A DNA stretch of 64,000 nucleotides, taken from positions 1 through 64,000 of the forward strand of contig NZ_SMKL01000013.1 of assembly GCF_004348545.1 (NCBI RefSeq), in the 5' to 3' direction. Shown one piece after another: positions 17,358 to 25,483 of this stretch. How positions within the stretch are numbered: position 1 is the first letter of the stretch; each line of letters starts with the position of its first letter. This DNA is from Jiangella ureilytica (GTDB lineage: Bacteria > Actinomycetota > Actinomycetes > Jiangellales > Jiangellaceae). The position numbers and the translations under genes are program-made. Below the pieces are notes generated by a model. The model saw nothing but the letters and a program-made list of their open reading frames with translations, searched no databases and was not told where the DNA came from.

Positions 17358-17744
17358 TCAGTCGACGGCGATGGCCTCGATCTCGAGGAGCCAGTCCTCG
17401 GAGTAGATGTCGCAGATGATGATCGTGAGCGCCGGGGTGTGGTCGCCGAGCACCTCCTGCCGGATCCGGCTGTTCGCCTCGCGGTGGCGCCGGTCCGAGA
17501 GGTACGTCGTGACCTTGGCGAGGTGCTCGACCCCCATGCCGGCCTCGGCGAGGACGGCGAGCACGTTGCGCCAGGTGAGCCGGCACTGGTCCTCGAACTC
17601 CGGCGGCACCCGTCGGTCGCCGCCGGCCCAGGGGACCTGGCCGCTGACGTACACCGTCCGGCGGGCGCCGGTGACCAACGTGCCGTGCGTGTAGTTGCCG
17701 GTGGCATCGGGCAGGACGGCGGGGTCGAGCCGTTCGATGGTCAT
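17358..17744 (-). CDS. RidA/YjgF family protein
   Basis: A 128-residue RidA (YjgF/YER057c) family protein. RidA members hydrolyse reactive enamine or imine intermediates released by PLP enzymes; some act in specific catabolic pathways. The family pattern is visible in VYVSGQVPW near residue 32, NVLAVLAEAGMGVEHLAKVTTYLSD near 60-83 and the C-terminal LLEIEAIAVD. The catalytic Arg that contacts the substrate in RidA (usually within an R-x(3)-A-V segment) is not obvious; this is a divergent subgroup. The ATG at 17744 overlaps the stop of the upstream cupin regulator as ATGA, so the two are one operon and the regulator probably senses a compound this protein handles. Confidence 0.85.
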   Translation of the reverse strand: MTIERLDPAVLPDATGNYTHGTLVTGARRTVYVSGQVPWAGGDRRVPPEFEDQCRLTWRNVLAVLAEAGMGVEHLAKVTTYLSDRRHREANSRIRQEVLGDHTPALTIIICDIYSEDWLLEIEAIAVD

Positions 17745-18310
17745 GCGGGCTCCTTCGCGACGTGCATGGCGGTGTAGTAGACGCATTCGGTGGTGCCGGG
17801 GTTGGCGAACTCGTGGACGGCGTCGCCGGCGTAGTACAGGGCATCACCCGCGGCGAGCCGGTACTCGACCCCGTCGACGGTGACGGCGAGCGCCCCGCTC
17901 TCGACGGCGACGTACTCGCGCGACCCGGCGGCGTGGGCCGTGAACGAGCCGAGGACGACGCCGGCCGGGATGGTGGTGCGGATGAACTCGAACTCGACGC
18001 CGGGCAGCGTGGGGGAGAGGATGCGCCGCTGCCAGCCGCCGGCATCGGTGATCGCCGGCTGGTCCTCGACTCGGCGGACGATCACCCGCTCGGCCCTGTC
18101 CTCGCCCAGCAGCCGCGCGACGGTGACGCCGAGCGCCGTCGCCAGCCGGGCCAGCACCAGCACGGTGGGCATCTTCGCGCCGCGCTCGATGTCGGAGATC
18201 ATGCTGCGGCTCACGCCGCTGGCCGCGGCCAGCGCCTCGAGGCTCAGCCCGCGCCGCCGCCGCTCCGCCTTGAGCTGCGCGCGCAGCCGCTGCGATAGGT
18301 CGTCCGCCAT
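17741..18310 (-). CDS. XRE-family regulator with C-terminal cupin
   Basis: A 189-residue repressor-like protein. An HTH_3 domain spans about residues 8-65 (LSLEALAAASGVSRSMISDIERG) and a Cupin_2 ligand-sensing domain spans about 110-180 (SREYVAVESGALAVTVDG, then DALYYAGDAVHEFANPG). Such proteins control small metabolic operons in response to a ligand held by the cupin. It is cotranscribed with the RidA gene (4-base overlap). A 12-bp perfect inverted repeat (18305-18334) covers its start codon and a TAGTAT -10 box, so it very probably represses itself. The transcript may be leaderless. Confidence 0.9.
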   Translation of the reverse strand: MADDLSQRLRAQLKAERRRRGLSLEALAAASGVSRSMISDIERGAKMPTVLVLARLATALGVTVARLLGEDRAERVIVRRVEDQPAITDAGGWQRRILSPTLPGVEFEFIRTTIPAGVVLGSFTAHAAGSREYVAVESGALAVTVDGVEYRLAAGDALYYAGDAVHEFANPGTTECVYYTAMHVAKEPA

Positions 18311-18334
18311 AGCGGAATACTATCCGCTATGGCG
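18305..18334 (-). promoter_or_regulatory. Palindromic autoregulatory operator over start codon
   Basis: CGCCATAGCGGA at 18305-18316 and TCCGCTATGGCG at 18323-18334 are perfect 12-bp arms with a 6-base spacer. Read on the minus strand the sequence contains TAGTAT, a good -10 hexamer (18318-18323), six bases before the ATG (18308-18310). Transcription would then begin at or next to the start codon, giving a leaderless mRNA, and the operator would cover the -10 box, the start site and the initiation codon. Confidence 0.78.
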
Positions 18335-18347
18335 TCGGCGGTGGCGC

Positions 18348-18725
18348 TCACTGCTCGCCGCGGCGTCGTCTCCACTGCCGGATGCTGACGCCCACCGCCG
18401 TCGTGACGGCGGCGCCGGTGGCCGCCTTCTTGAGACAGCCTGAGAGGTTCTTGCAGGTCGGGACCGGGTCGGGCTCGTGCGGGTTGTGGGTCACGTGCAC
18501 GCGGTCGGCCGGGATCCAACCGTTGCGCGACGGGAAGCTGTTGCCCTCGGTGGTCATCTGCTTGTAGAACCACTCGCCCTCCCACTTCTGGGCGAGACAC
18601 GTGACGTTGGTCCGGAACCGGTCGCCGCTGAGGATCCCGACCACGAGGTGGTCGTCGTTGTAGATCGGCACCGTCCCGGAGAGGTCGTTCATCGTGACGA
18701 CCGGGAAGTTCGCGTCGAGTCCCAT
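18348..18725 (-). CDS. Hypothetical protein with SH3-like segment
   Basis: A 125-residue protein that I do not recognise. Residues about 30-80 (LSGDRFRTNVTCLAQKWEGEWFYKQM then NGWIPADRVHV) look like a bacterial SH3-like fold. Three Cys follow the SH3-like part's first Cys: TCKNLSGCLKK near 88-98. The last 25 residues form a short hydrophobic stretch (AATGAAVTTAVGVSI) and a basic end (RQWRRRRGEQ), like a single C-terminal membrane anchor with cytoplasmic positive charges. There is no signal peptide. It lies upstream of the cupin regulator on the same strand but separated by that gene's operator. Confidence 0.65.
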   Translation of the reverse strand: MGLDANFPVVTMNDLSGTVPIYNDDHLVVGILSGDRFRTNVTCLAQKWEGEWFYKQMTTEGNSFPSRNGWIPADRVHVTHNPHEPDPVPTCKNLSGCLKKAATGAAVTTAVGVSIRQWRRRRGEQ

Positions 18726-18779
18726 GGCCTGCCCCCTGCCGGCGTGAACCTGCGATGGCAGCCGAGCGTACCGGCTTGA

Positions 18780-19514
18780 TCACCGGTCGAGCCGGTTCCG
18801 CAGCGCCCGGATCTCCACCGCGAGCGCCTCGACCTGGGCGCGGGTGGCCGCTTGCTCGCTCGTGTCGTTCTCGGCGATCCGCTGGACGATCCACGACGCG
18901 AGGGTCGCCGTCACCGTCCCAAGAAGCGCGATGCCGCCGAGCATCAGAGCCGAGGCGACCACTCGGCCGGTGCCGGTGACGGGGACGTGGTCGCCGTAGC
19001 CGACGGTCGTCATGGTGGTCAGTGCCCACCACGCGGCATCGCCGAACTCGGTGATCGTCGCCTCAGGATGCAGGCGCTCGGCCTCGAGGACGGCAAGGGC
19101 GGCGACGAAGATCAGCAGAGCGGCGGCGCCGGTGACATAGATGATCACGCGGCCGCGGAACGCGGTCGCCGCCGACCGGTTGAGGAAACGCAGCATCGTC
19201 AGCACGCGTAGCAGCCGGAGCGGCCGCAGCAGCGGCAGGGCGACGACGGCGAGGTCGACGAGGTTGTGGGCGACGAACCGCCCGCGGTGCTCGGCGAGGG
19301 CGATCCGGACGAGGTAGTCCAGGCCGAACACGGCCCACGTCGCCCAGCCGACGGCGGCGCATGCCGCGACCAGGCCGGGAGACAGATCGGGGTCGAGGAT
19401 CGGCCATGCGTAGGAGACCAGGAAGAGCAACGCCGCGGCCATGAGCGGCCATTCGGTGCGCTGTTCCCAACGGTCCACCCACGAAGACTCCCACCCACCC
19501 CGGACGGTTGACAT
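18780..19514 (-). CDS. Voltage-gated-like potassium channel
   Basis: A 244-residue ion channel subunit. The selectivity filter TVGYGD lies at residues 170-175, between a pore helix (WWALTTMT) and the final inner helix (VVASALMLGGIALLGTVTATL). Four earlier hydrophobic helices are present; the one at about 97-113 has regularly spaced Arg residues (RPLRLLRVLTMLRFLNR), a voltage-sensor-like S4. The C-terminus (about 215-243) is predicted coiled coil, which would assist tetramer assembly. The start is ATG 19514; an upstream in-frame start adds only five residues. It is divergent from the RidA-like gene at 19574 with 59 bases between. Confidence 0.93.
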   Translation of the reverse strand: MSTVRGGWESSWVDRWEQRTEWPLMAAALLFLVSYAWPILDPDLSPGLVAACAAVGWATWAVFGLDYLVRIALAEHRGRFVAHNLVDLAVVALPLLRPLRLLRVLTMLRFLNRSAATAFRGRVIIYVTGAAALLIFVAALAVLEAERLHPEATITEFGDAAWWALTTMTTVGYGDHVPVTGTGRVVASALMLGGIALLGTVTATLASWIVQRIAENDTSEQAATRAQVEALAVEIRALRNRLDR

Positions 19515-19573
19515 GGAACGACGCCCCACCGGAGGGTGAGCGAGGCCCGACCCGACATTCCGAGGAGAGACCT

Positions 19574-19966
19574 GTGATCGAGTACATCGAGCCGGACCCC
19601 GACAACCCGCCTCCGGTGCCGTTGTCGTCCGCCGTCCGGGTCGGGCGGTTGCTGTTCGTGTCGGGGCAGGCGTCGACGGAGCCGGGCAAGGGGATCGTGG
19701 CGGACACGTTCGACGGGGAGTTCCGCCGCACGATCCGCAACCTCGAGGAGATCCTCGCCGCGGCCGGTGCCACGCTGCGCGACGTGGTGCAGGTGCGGGC
19801 GTTCCTGCGCGACGAGGCGTCGCGCGAGCGCTACAACGAGCTGTACGCGCAGGCGTTCCAGCCGCTGTACCCGGCGCGCACCACCGTCGGCAACCACTTC
19901 TCGTTCATCCAGGTCGAGATCGACTGCGTGGCCGTGCTGCCCGACGGCGAGGACCCGACGGCCTGA
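19574..19966 (+). CDS. RidA/YjgF family protein
   Basis: A 130-residue second RidA-family protein, unlike the one at 17358. It has the canonical core: LLFVSGQASTEPGKG near residue 30, EEILAAAGATLRDVVQVRAFL near 60-80, the catalytic-type Arg in PARTTVGNHF near 105-114 and VEIDCVAVLPDG at the end. These features suggest real imine/enamine deaminase activity. The GTG at 19574 is chosen because GAGGAGAG sits five bases upstream. It is followed after 13 bases by the convergent enolase-superfamily gene. Confidence 0.9.
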   Translation: MIEYIEPDPDNPPPVPLSSAVRVGRLLFVSGQASTEPGKGIVADTFDGEFRRTIRNLEEILAAAGATLRDVVQVRAFLRDEASRERYNELYAQAFQPLYPARTTVGNHFSFIQVEIDCVAVLPDGEDPTA

Positions 19967-19979
19967 CGGCCGCGTCACC

Positions 19980-21200
19980 CTAGGTCGACAGCACCTTTCC
20001 CGGCACGCTGACGAACTCCTCGTGCCCGGGCCGGAACGGGAACCGCTCCTTGATCTCGTCGGTGAGCGTGACCCCCAGCCCGGGCGCCTGGGGCGGCAGC
20101 ACACAGCCGTCCTCGATGACGAGGCTGTCGCCCCACAGCAGCGTGTGCAGCTCACCGCCGTCGGGCGGGATCTCGACGATGAGTGACGACGGCGAGGCGA
20201 AGGCGGCGTGCACGTTCTGCAGCACGCCGCCACCGCCGCTCCACGCGTGCGACGCGACCCACCCGCCTTGCGCCGCCGCCAGCCGACCCACCTCCACGAA
20301 GCCCGAGACGCCGAGCCAGGCCGCGTCGGGCTGCGCCACCGCGAACGCCCCGCGCGACAGCCACAGCCGGAACTCCTCGACGCTGGTCAGCTGCTCGCCG
20401 CCGGCCACCCGCACCGGCGCGCCGCTGGTCAGGGCCGCGTACTCATCGGGGTCGTCGTAGGGGAGCGGCTCCTCGAAGAACTCCACGCCCCCGGCCCCGA
20501 CGCCGTCGAGCACGGCTCGCGCGGTGGGCACGTCCCAGCGCTCCGCGCCGGTCTTGTGGCCCATGTGCCCGTCCAGCATGAACGCCACGCCGGGGCCGGC
20601 ATGCGCGCGCATCAGCGCCAGCTTCTCCGCCTCCAGGCCGGCGATCTCCGTGATCGACGACGGCGGCGCCTGCGGTCTGCGGGTGGTTCCGTCGAACCAG
20701 CCGGACCCGACCTTGACGGCGGTGAAACCCAGCGACAGGTAGTGGTCCAGCTTCCGCTTCAGCTCGTCCGCCGGCCAGTTCGACGGCCCGCCGGTCGCGT
20801 AGGCGGGCAGCCGCGAGTACGAGGACCCGCCGAGCAGCGAGTACACCGGGACGCCCTCGGCCTTGCCGGCCAGGTCCCACAGTGCGGCCTCGACGGCGCT
20901 GATGACGGCCGCGCCGACGCCGACCCGTGCCCAGTACACCAGGCTGCGCCGCATCCGCTGCGTCAGCACGACGGGATCCACCGTGTCGCCGTGCAGCAGG
21001 ATCGGCCGCACGTACTCGACGATCGGCGCGATGAGCTCGGGCGCGAAGTAGCCGGCGTAGGTCTCACCGACGCCCACCAGCCCGGCGTCGGTGTGCACCT
21101 CGACGAAGCCGGCCGTGCGGGTCGCCTTGGCGACGGTGATCCACGGGTCGTTGCTCGACGGTCCCGTCAGCAGCACGGGCCGGACGTCGGTGATGCGCAC
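19980..21200 (-). CDS. Mandelate racemase/muconate lactonizing family enzyme
   Basis: A 406-residue enolase-superfamily enzyme, which removes a proton alpha to a carboxylate using a magnesium-stabilised enolate; members are racemases, cycloisomerases or sugar-acid dehydratases. The N-terminal capping domain spans about residues 1-125 and the TIM barrel the rest. Metal ligands are D210 (FMLDGH), E243/E244 (FFEEP) and E269 (AGGEQ). The acid/base residues are K163 (TAVKVGSG) and H318 (ASHAW) preceded by D292 (AQPD), the mandelate-racemase-subgroup Lys/His-Asp arrangement. The sequence is complete and apparently active; a sugar-acid dehydratase is the most likely function, but no sugar genes surround it. 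Confidence 0.9.
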   Translation of the reverse strand: MRITDVRPVLLTGPSSNDPWITVAKATRTAGFVEVHTDAGLVGVGETYAGYFAPELIAPIVEYVRPILLHGDTVDPVVLTQRMRRSLVYWARVGVGAAVISAVEAALWDLAGKAEGVPVYSLLGGSSYSRLPAYATGGPSNWPADELKRKLDHYLSLGFTAVKVGSGWFDGTTRRPQAPPSSITEIAGLEAEKLALMRAHAGPGVAFMLDGHMGHKTGAERWDVPTARAVLDGVGAGGVEFFEEPLPYDDPDEYAALTSGAPVRVAGGEQLTSVEEFRLWLSRGAFAVAQPDAAWLGVSGFVEVGRLAAAQGGWVASHAWSGGGGVLQNVHAAFASPSSLIVEIPPDGGELHTLLWGDSLVIEDGCVLPPQAPGLGVTLTDEIKERFPFRPGHEEFVSVPGKVLST

Positions 21201-21467
21201 AGGCGGCCTCCTCGCCCGACATCGAAGATGGAATACCGTGCCATGTCAAGATCCCGCAGTGTCGTCATCGCGAGTCGCGGCAGAAGTCAGACGGCAAGCC
21301 GACACGTCGCAGCAGGTCCGGGCGTCGATCACTGGCTTTCGTCCTGACGCCGGGCGTTCACCGAGTTTTCATCGACAACGCCCGTCCGGCGGCTTTCTCG
21401 ATCATTTTTGGCATTATCCGGCCATATAATGGTCCTTACCGTTGCCGCGTCGAGCCTGGGGCGGATC

Positions 21468-23081
21468 ATGACGCGACGGAGCACTGAATCGCACGACGAC
21501 CCCCATCCCCGAGATCCCCGGCGGCTCCCCGGTTCCGCCGTCGGGCACCCGGCCGAGCGGCCAGCCGCACGGCCCCGAGACGACGAGAGCGAGCACGTCC
21601 GGCAACAGCAGGCCGACGCCGCCGACATGACGAGCGCGCTCGCGGCGCGCGTCGCCGAGCTCGAGTCCGTCCTCGTCGACGGCCTCGCGGGCAACCCCGT
21701 CCACGTCGACCAGTTGCGCCACAGCTACCGGCCGTGGCCGTTCGTGCCCGACCGCGCCCTGGTCACCCCCGCCGAGTCGCCCGCGTGGGACGACTACGCG
21801 CCGCCGGAGCTCGGCTGGGTCGCGCGGCTGCTCGTCGGCGGCCGGCGGCGGGCGGCCACGCAGGCGCGCACCCGCTTCGAGCGGGCCGTCCGCGCCTACC
21901 GCGACCACGAGGCGCTCCGGCTGGCCGCGCTCACCGAGGCCGAGCGCCGGCACGCCGTCGCCGAGGCCACGCGCCGCGAGCAGATCGACCGGCACAACGC
22001 GCTGGTCGACCAGGTCGAGCTCGGCCTCGACGCCGGCGACCCGCGCGGCATCGCCGACTACTACGAGCTGCTGATCCAGGCCGCGCGGCTGCCCGACGGC
22101 GTCTCGGCCGAGGTCGACGTCGCCTACCGGCCCGACGCGCGCCGGCTGCTCGTGGTCCGCGAGCTGCCGACGGCCGAGATCATCCCCGTCGTCCGCGAGT
22201 ACCAGTACGTCCGTGCGCTCGACAAGGTCGCGCCGCGGCTGCGCACGGCGAAGGAGATCCGCCGGCTCTATTCCGGCCTCGTCGCGCAGCTCGTGCTGCG
22301 GACCCTGCACGCGGCGTTCGAGGTGCAACCGCCCGGCCCGGTCGACGAGGTCGCCGTCAACGCGCACGTCACGACCCGCAATCGCGCCACCGGCCGGGCC
22401 GAGCATCCGTGCCTGGTCAGCGTCACCGCCACCCGCGAGCAGTTCGGCGACCTCGTCCTGGCCCGCCTCGACCCGCGCGAGTGCCTGCGCCACCTCGACG
22501 CCGTCGTGTCGCCGCATCCGTGGGACCTCGAGGCCGTCCGCCCGATCTTCGATCCCGACCTGTCGAGGTACCGCGTCGTCGACCCGATCGACGCCGCCGC
22601 CGTCCTCGACGGGCGGCCGGTGCTGCTGCAGCTGCGGCCGGCCGAGTTCGAGCACCTCGTGCGGCAGCTGTTCGAGGCGATGGGCATGCGGTCGTGGGTC
22701 ACGCAGGCCTCCGGCGACGACGGCGTCGATGCGGTCGCCGTCAACGCCGACCCGATCATGGGCGGCGTCTGCGTCGTCCAGGCCAAGCGTTACCGCAAGG
22801 TCGTCCCGCCCGACGCCGTCCGCGCGCTGGCCGGCGTCATGGACGACAAGCGGGCCGGCCGCGGCGTCCTCGTCACCACGTCCTGGTTCGGGCGTGCGAC
22901 GCACGAGTTCGCCGCCCGGCACGGGCGGATCCAGCTGATCGAGGGCGGGCAGCTCACCCACCTGCTCGCCGAGCACCTCGGCCTCGAGGTCACCGTCGGC
23001 CCGCTCGACCGGCCGCTGCCGAAACAAGGCGGCGCGAAGCAGCCGGGCCCGGTGCACGACGCCGATTCGGCACCGTTGTGA
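21468..23081 (+). CDS. Mrr-like restriction endonuclease
   Basis: A 537-residue protein whose C-terminal third is an Mrr-type PD-(D/E)xK nuclease. It begins with PAEFEHLVRQLFEAMGM, followed by D421 in SGDDGVDA and Q438-A-K440 in VVQAKRYRK, the D...Q-x-K catalytic pattern of Mrr enzymes that cut modified DNA. PDAVRALAGVMDDKRAGRGVLVTTSWF completes the family pattern. The N-terminal half is a coiled-coil-rich region with many Arg and Glu residues and no recognised domain, as in many actinobacterial homologues. The start is uncertain: ATG 21468 (MTRRSTES) follows a purine-rich stretch; other in-frame starts lie at 21408, 21432 and 21627. No methyltransferase is adjacent, which fits a modification-dependent nuclease. 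An AT-rich stretch lies upstream at 21401-21430. Confidence 0.82.
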   Translation: MTRRSTESHDDPHPRDPRRLPGSAVGHPAERPAARPRDDESEHVRQQQADAADMTSALAARVAELESVLVDGLAGNPVHVDQLRHSYRPWPFVPDRALVTPAESPAWDDYAPPELGWVARLLVGGRRRAATQARTRFERAVRAYRDHEALRLAALTEAERRHAVAEATRREQIDRHNALVDQVELGLDAGDPRGIADYYELLIQAARLPDGVSAEVDVAYRPDARRLLVVRELPTAEIIPVVREYQYVRALDKVAPRLRTAKEIRRLYSGLVAQLVLRTLHAAFEVQPPGPVDEVAVNAHVTTRNRATGRAEHPCLVSVTATREQFGDLVLARLDPRECLRHLDAVVSPHPWDLEAVRPIFDPDLSRYRVVDPIDAAAVLDGRPVLLQLRPAEFEHLVRQLFEAMGMRSWVTQASGDDGVDAVAVNADPIMGGVCVVQAKRYRKVVPPDAVRALAGVMDDKRAGRGVLVTTSWFGRATHEFAARHGRIQLIEGGQLTHLLAEHLGLEVTVGPLDRPLPKQGGAKQPGPVHDADSAPL

Positions 23082-23174
23082 GATCGATGCCCCGATGATC
23101 TTGCGTTGGGGCGGGATCGTCAGACAGGGTCGTCGTGACAATCCGGTTGTCTCGGGGCAAGGAGGATCCACCGG

Positions 23175-23654
23175 ATGAAGCGCGCCCTTTCTGTGTGTGC
23201 CATAGTCCTGCTCACTCTGCTCGGTCTCGCCGCGCCCGCGACCGCCGGCGGAGATCCCGAACCCGCCGTCGGCGGTGAGGAGCGGGCCGTCGCGGCGGGC
23301 GGCCCGTGCGGCTCGACGTACCGGCACATCGGCCACTACGCCATCGGCTCGCCGGTCAAGGCCTACATGGACGTCTACTGGTCCAGCACCACGAAGCGGA
23401 ACTGCCTGGTCACCAATCACACCGGCGCCACGTACGGCGTCCTGCTCTACACCCAGGCGACCATCAAACCGTCCGGGTCGGGCTACTCGTGGCCTTCGTG
23501 TCCCAGCAGCGTCGGCTGCGACGGCGAGATGTATCGCTACTACGCGGGCCCGGTCTACACGCCGGCCGGAGTCGACATGTCCAACAAGTGCGTCGACATC
23601 AAGGGCTACATCATGGACATCGGGCGGACGCTGACGAACATCCACTGCGGCTGA
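23175..23654 (+). CDS. SapA-like spore-associated secreted protein
   Basis: A 159-residue secreted protein similar to spore-associated protein A of Streptomyces, a small protein found on the spore surface. A signal peptide covers about residues 1-24 (KRALSVCAIVLLTLLGLA) and is followed by a short spacer. The mature core has the family pattern: GPCGSTYRHIGHYAIGS, a Y-x-S-x(4)-K-x-C-L-V-T segment, YRYYAGPVY and CVDIKGYI, with six Cys likely forming disulphides. Ribosome-binding site AAGGAGG lies nine bases upstream of the ATG. Its presence supports a sporulating actinomycete. It appears monocistronic. Confidence 0.8.
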   Translation: MKRALSVCAIVLLTLLGLAAPATAGGDPEPAVGGEERAVAAGGPCGSTYRHIGHYAIGSPVKAYMDVYWSSTTKRNCLVTNHTGATYGVLLYTQATIKPSGSGYSWPSCPSSVGCDGEMYRYYAGPVYTPAGVDMSNKCVDIKGYIMDIGRTLTNIHCG

Positions 23655-23673
23655 CGTACGCCACACTGGCCTC

Positions 23674-24603
23674 GTGGAGTTGAGGCAGCTGGAGTACTTC
23701 GTCGCCGTCGCGCACGAGAAGAGCTTCACGCTGGCCGCGAAACGGCTGCACGTGGTTCAGAGCGCCGTCTCGGCCGCCATCGCGGCGCTCGAGAAGGATC
23801 TCAAGGTCACGCTGTTCGAGCGCAACGCGCAGCGGGTGGTGCTGACGGAGGCCGGTGCGGCGCTGCTGCCCGAGGCTCTGGCGGTGCAAGACGCCGTCCA
23901 GGGCGCGCGCGACGTGGTCGACGAACTGGGCAGCGGGCTGCGCGGCCGAGTCCGGGTGGCGATGCTCGGCGGGCTGGCGCTGGTCGACCTGCCGGCCGTG
24001 GCTGGCGTGTTCCGTGCCCGCCACCCACAGGTCGAGCTGCAGCTGCGGGTGGAGTCGACGGGGTCGGCGGGCAACCTGGCGGCGCTGCTGGCCGGCGAGT
24101 GCGACGTCGCGTTCCTCGCGCTGGCCGGGCCGCCGCACCGCGACGTCACCGGCTGGGAGCTGGTCCGGGTGCCGAACGTGCTGGCGGTGCCGGTGGGGCA
24201 CCGGCTGGCGCGACGGCGTCGGGTCACCCTGGCCGACCTCGCCGACGAGAGCTTCGTCGACTTCCCGCTCGGCTTCACCAACCGTGCGGTCGCGGACCAG
24301 GTCTTCGAAGCGGCCGGCATCGCGCGCCGCATCGCCGTCGAGGTCGCCGGAGTCGACGACGCCGCCGCATTCGTCCGCCACGAGGTCGGCGTGGCGCTAC
24401 TGCCGGAGTACGCGGCGCGGCTCGTCGACGGCGTGCGGACGCTGCCGGTCGAGGGGCAGACGTTCGAGTGGTCGGTGCACCTGGCGATGCTGCGCAAGCG
24501 CCGGCCGTCGGCCGCGGTGCAGGCGCTGCTCCGGCTGGTCATGCGGCACGTCCGGCTGCTCGACGGCACGGTCGTCGGCGCGGACTTGCATCAACGCCAC
24601 TGA
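23674..24603 (+). CDS. LysR family transcriptional regulator
   Basis: A 309-residue LysR-type regulator. The N-terminal winged helix (about residues 1-60) reads MELRQLEYFVAVAHEKSFT and SAVSAAIAALEKDL, and the C-terminal part (about 90-295) is the periplasmic-binding-like effector domain. The start is GTG at 23674. It is oriented the same way as the two SDR genes and the amidohydrolase that follow, with 92 bases to the first SDR, and probably controls them. An 8-bp inverted repeat with arms at 24587-24594 and 24631-24638 overlaps its end and this gap. Confidence 0.92.
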   Translation: MELRQLEYFVAVAHEKSFTLAAKRLHVVQSAVSAAIAALEKDLKVTLFERNAQRVVLTEAGAALLPEALAVQDAVQGARDVVDELGSGLRGRVRVAMLGGLALVDLPAVAGVFRARHPQVELQLRVESTGSAGNLAALLAGECDVAFLALAGPPHRDVTGWELVRVPNVLAVPVGHRLARRRRVTLADLADESFVDFPLGFTNRAVADQVFEAAGIARRIAVEVAGVDDAAAFVRHEVGVALLPEYAARLVDGVRTLPVEGQTFEWSVHLAMLRKRRPSAAVQALLRLVMRHVRLLDGTVVGADLHQRH

Positions 24604-24638
24604 TTCGGGCATCGAGGAGATTCGTTTGTATTGATGCA
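24587..24638 (+). promoter_or_regulatory. Possible LysR-type inverted repeat
   Basis: TGCATCAA at 24587-24594 and TTGATGCA at 24631-24638 are perfect inverted arms 36 bases apart, just upstream of the first SDR gene. LysR proteins often bind spaced half-sites, but the spacing is wider than the usual T-N11-A box, and chance is possible. The region between (GATTCGTTTGTATTGATG) is the most AT-rich of this gap and may hold the promoter. Confidence 0.35.
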
Positions 24639-24695
24639 CTGCCGGGCTCAGGATCGAGATGTCAGCACGACAGCTCAGATCCGGAAGGACCGGCC

Positions 24696-25436
24696 ATGAC
24701 CGACCAGAACACTCCCCGCGTCGCGATCGTCACCGGCGGCTCCCGCGGCATCGGCCGCCAGACCGCCGCCCGGCTCGGTAGCGAGGGCTACGCCGTCGTC
24801 GTCACCTACGGCGGCGCCAAGGACGAGGGCGAGCAGGCCGCCGCCGAGGTCGTCGCGGCCGGCGGCCAGGCGATCGCCGTCCAGGCCGACATCGCCGACG
24901 AGACCTCCGTCGCCGCCCTCTTCGACGAGGCCGAGCGGGTCTTCGGCGGCGTCGACGTCGTCGTGAACTCGGCCGGCATCATGCGGCTCGCGCCGCTGGC
25001 CGAGCTGGACCTCGCCGAGCTCGACGCGCACCTGCGCACCAACGTCCGCGGCGCCTTCGTCGTCGACCAGCAGGCCGTCCGGCGGGTGCGTCCCGGCGGC
25101 GCCATCATCAACGTCACCAGCTCGCTGACCCGGTTCGCTCGGCCCGGCTACTCCGCCTACGCGGCCAGCAAGGGCGCCGTCGAGGCGATCACGCTGATCC
25201 TCGCCCGCGAGCTGCGCGGCCGCGACATCACCGTCAACGCCGTCGCCCCGGGCCCCACCAGTACCGCGCTGTTCCTCGAGGGCAAGCCGCAGGAGCTGAT
25301 CGACCGGATGGCGGCCGAGGTGCCGCTGGAGCGGATCGCCGCCCCGACGGACATCGCCGAGGTCATCGCGTTCCTCGCCGGCCCGGCCCGCTGGATCAAC
25401 GGCCAGACGCTGTACGCCAACGGCGGCGCGATCTGA
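24696..25436 (+). CDS. SDR family oxidoreductase
   Basis: A 246-residue classical short-chain dehydrogenase. The NAD(P) motif TGGSRGIG is at residues 13-20, NSAGI near 90 is the N-A-G motif, and the active site is Ser in NVTSSL followed by YSAYAASKGA (Y-x(3)-K). PGPTSTALF is the usual post-catalytic segment and the end WINGQTLYANGGAI is typical. GGAAGG lies upstream of the ATG. It resembles 3-oxoacyl reductase-like SDRs of unknown substrate. It is followed by a second SDR after 47 bases and sits under a LysR regulator. Confidence 0.92.
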   Translation: MTDQNTPRVAIVTGGSRGIGRQTAARLGSEGYAVVVTYGGAKDEGEQAAAEVVAAGGQAIAVQADIADETSVAALFDEAERVFGGVDVVVNSAGIMRLAPLAELDLAELDAHLRTNVRGAFVVDQQAVRRVRPGGAIINVTSSLTRFARPGYSAYAASKGAVEAITLILARELRGRDITVNAVAPGPTSTALFLEGKPQELIDRMAAEVPLERIAAPTDIAEVIAFLAGPARWINGQTLYANGGAI

Positions 25437-25483
25437 CGCCGCCGGCCGCCGACCCTCAGACTCATCGACAGGAGAACCCGATC

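Noticed and set aside
14701-23081. Calling 14.7-23.1 kb a genomic island or prophage
   Set aside because: No integrase, tRNA border, phage gene or base-composition break is visible; AbiE and Mrr-like genes are mixed with ordinary chromosomal genes.
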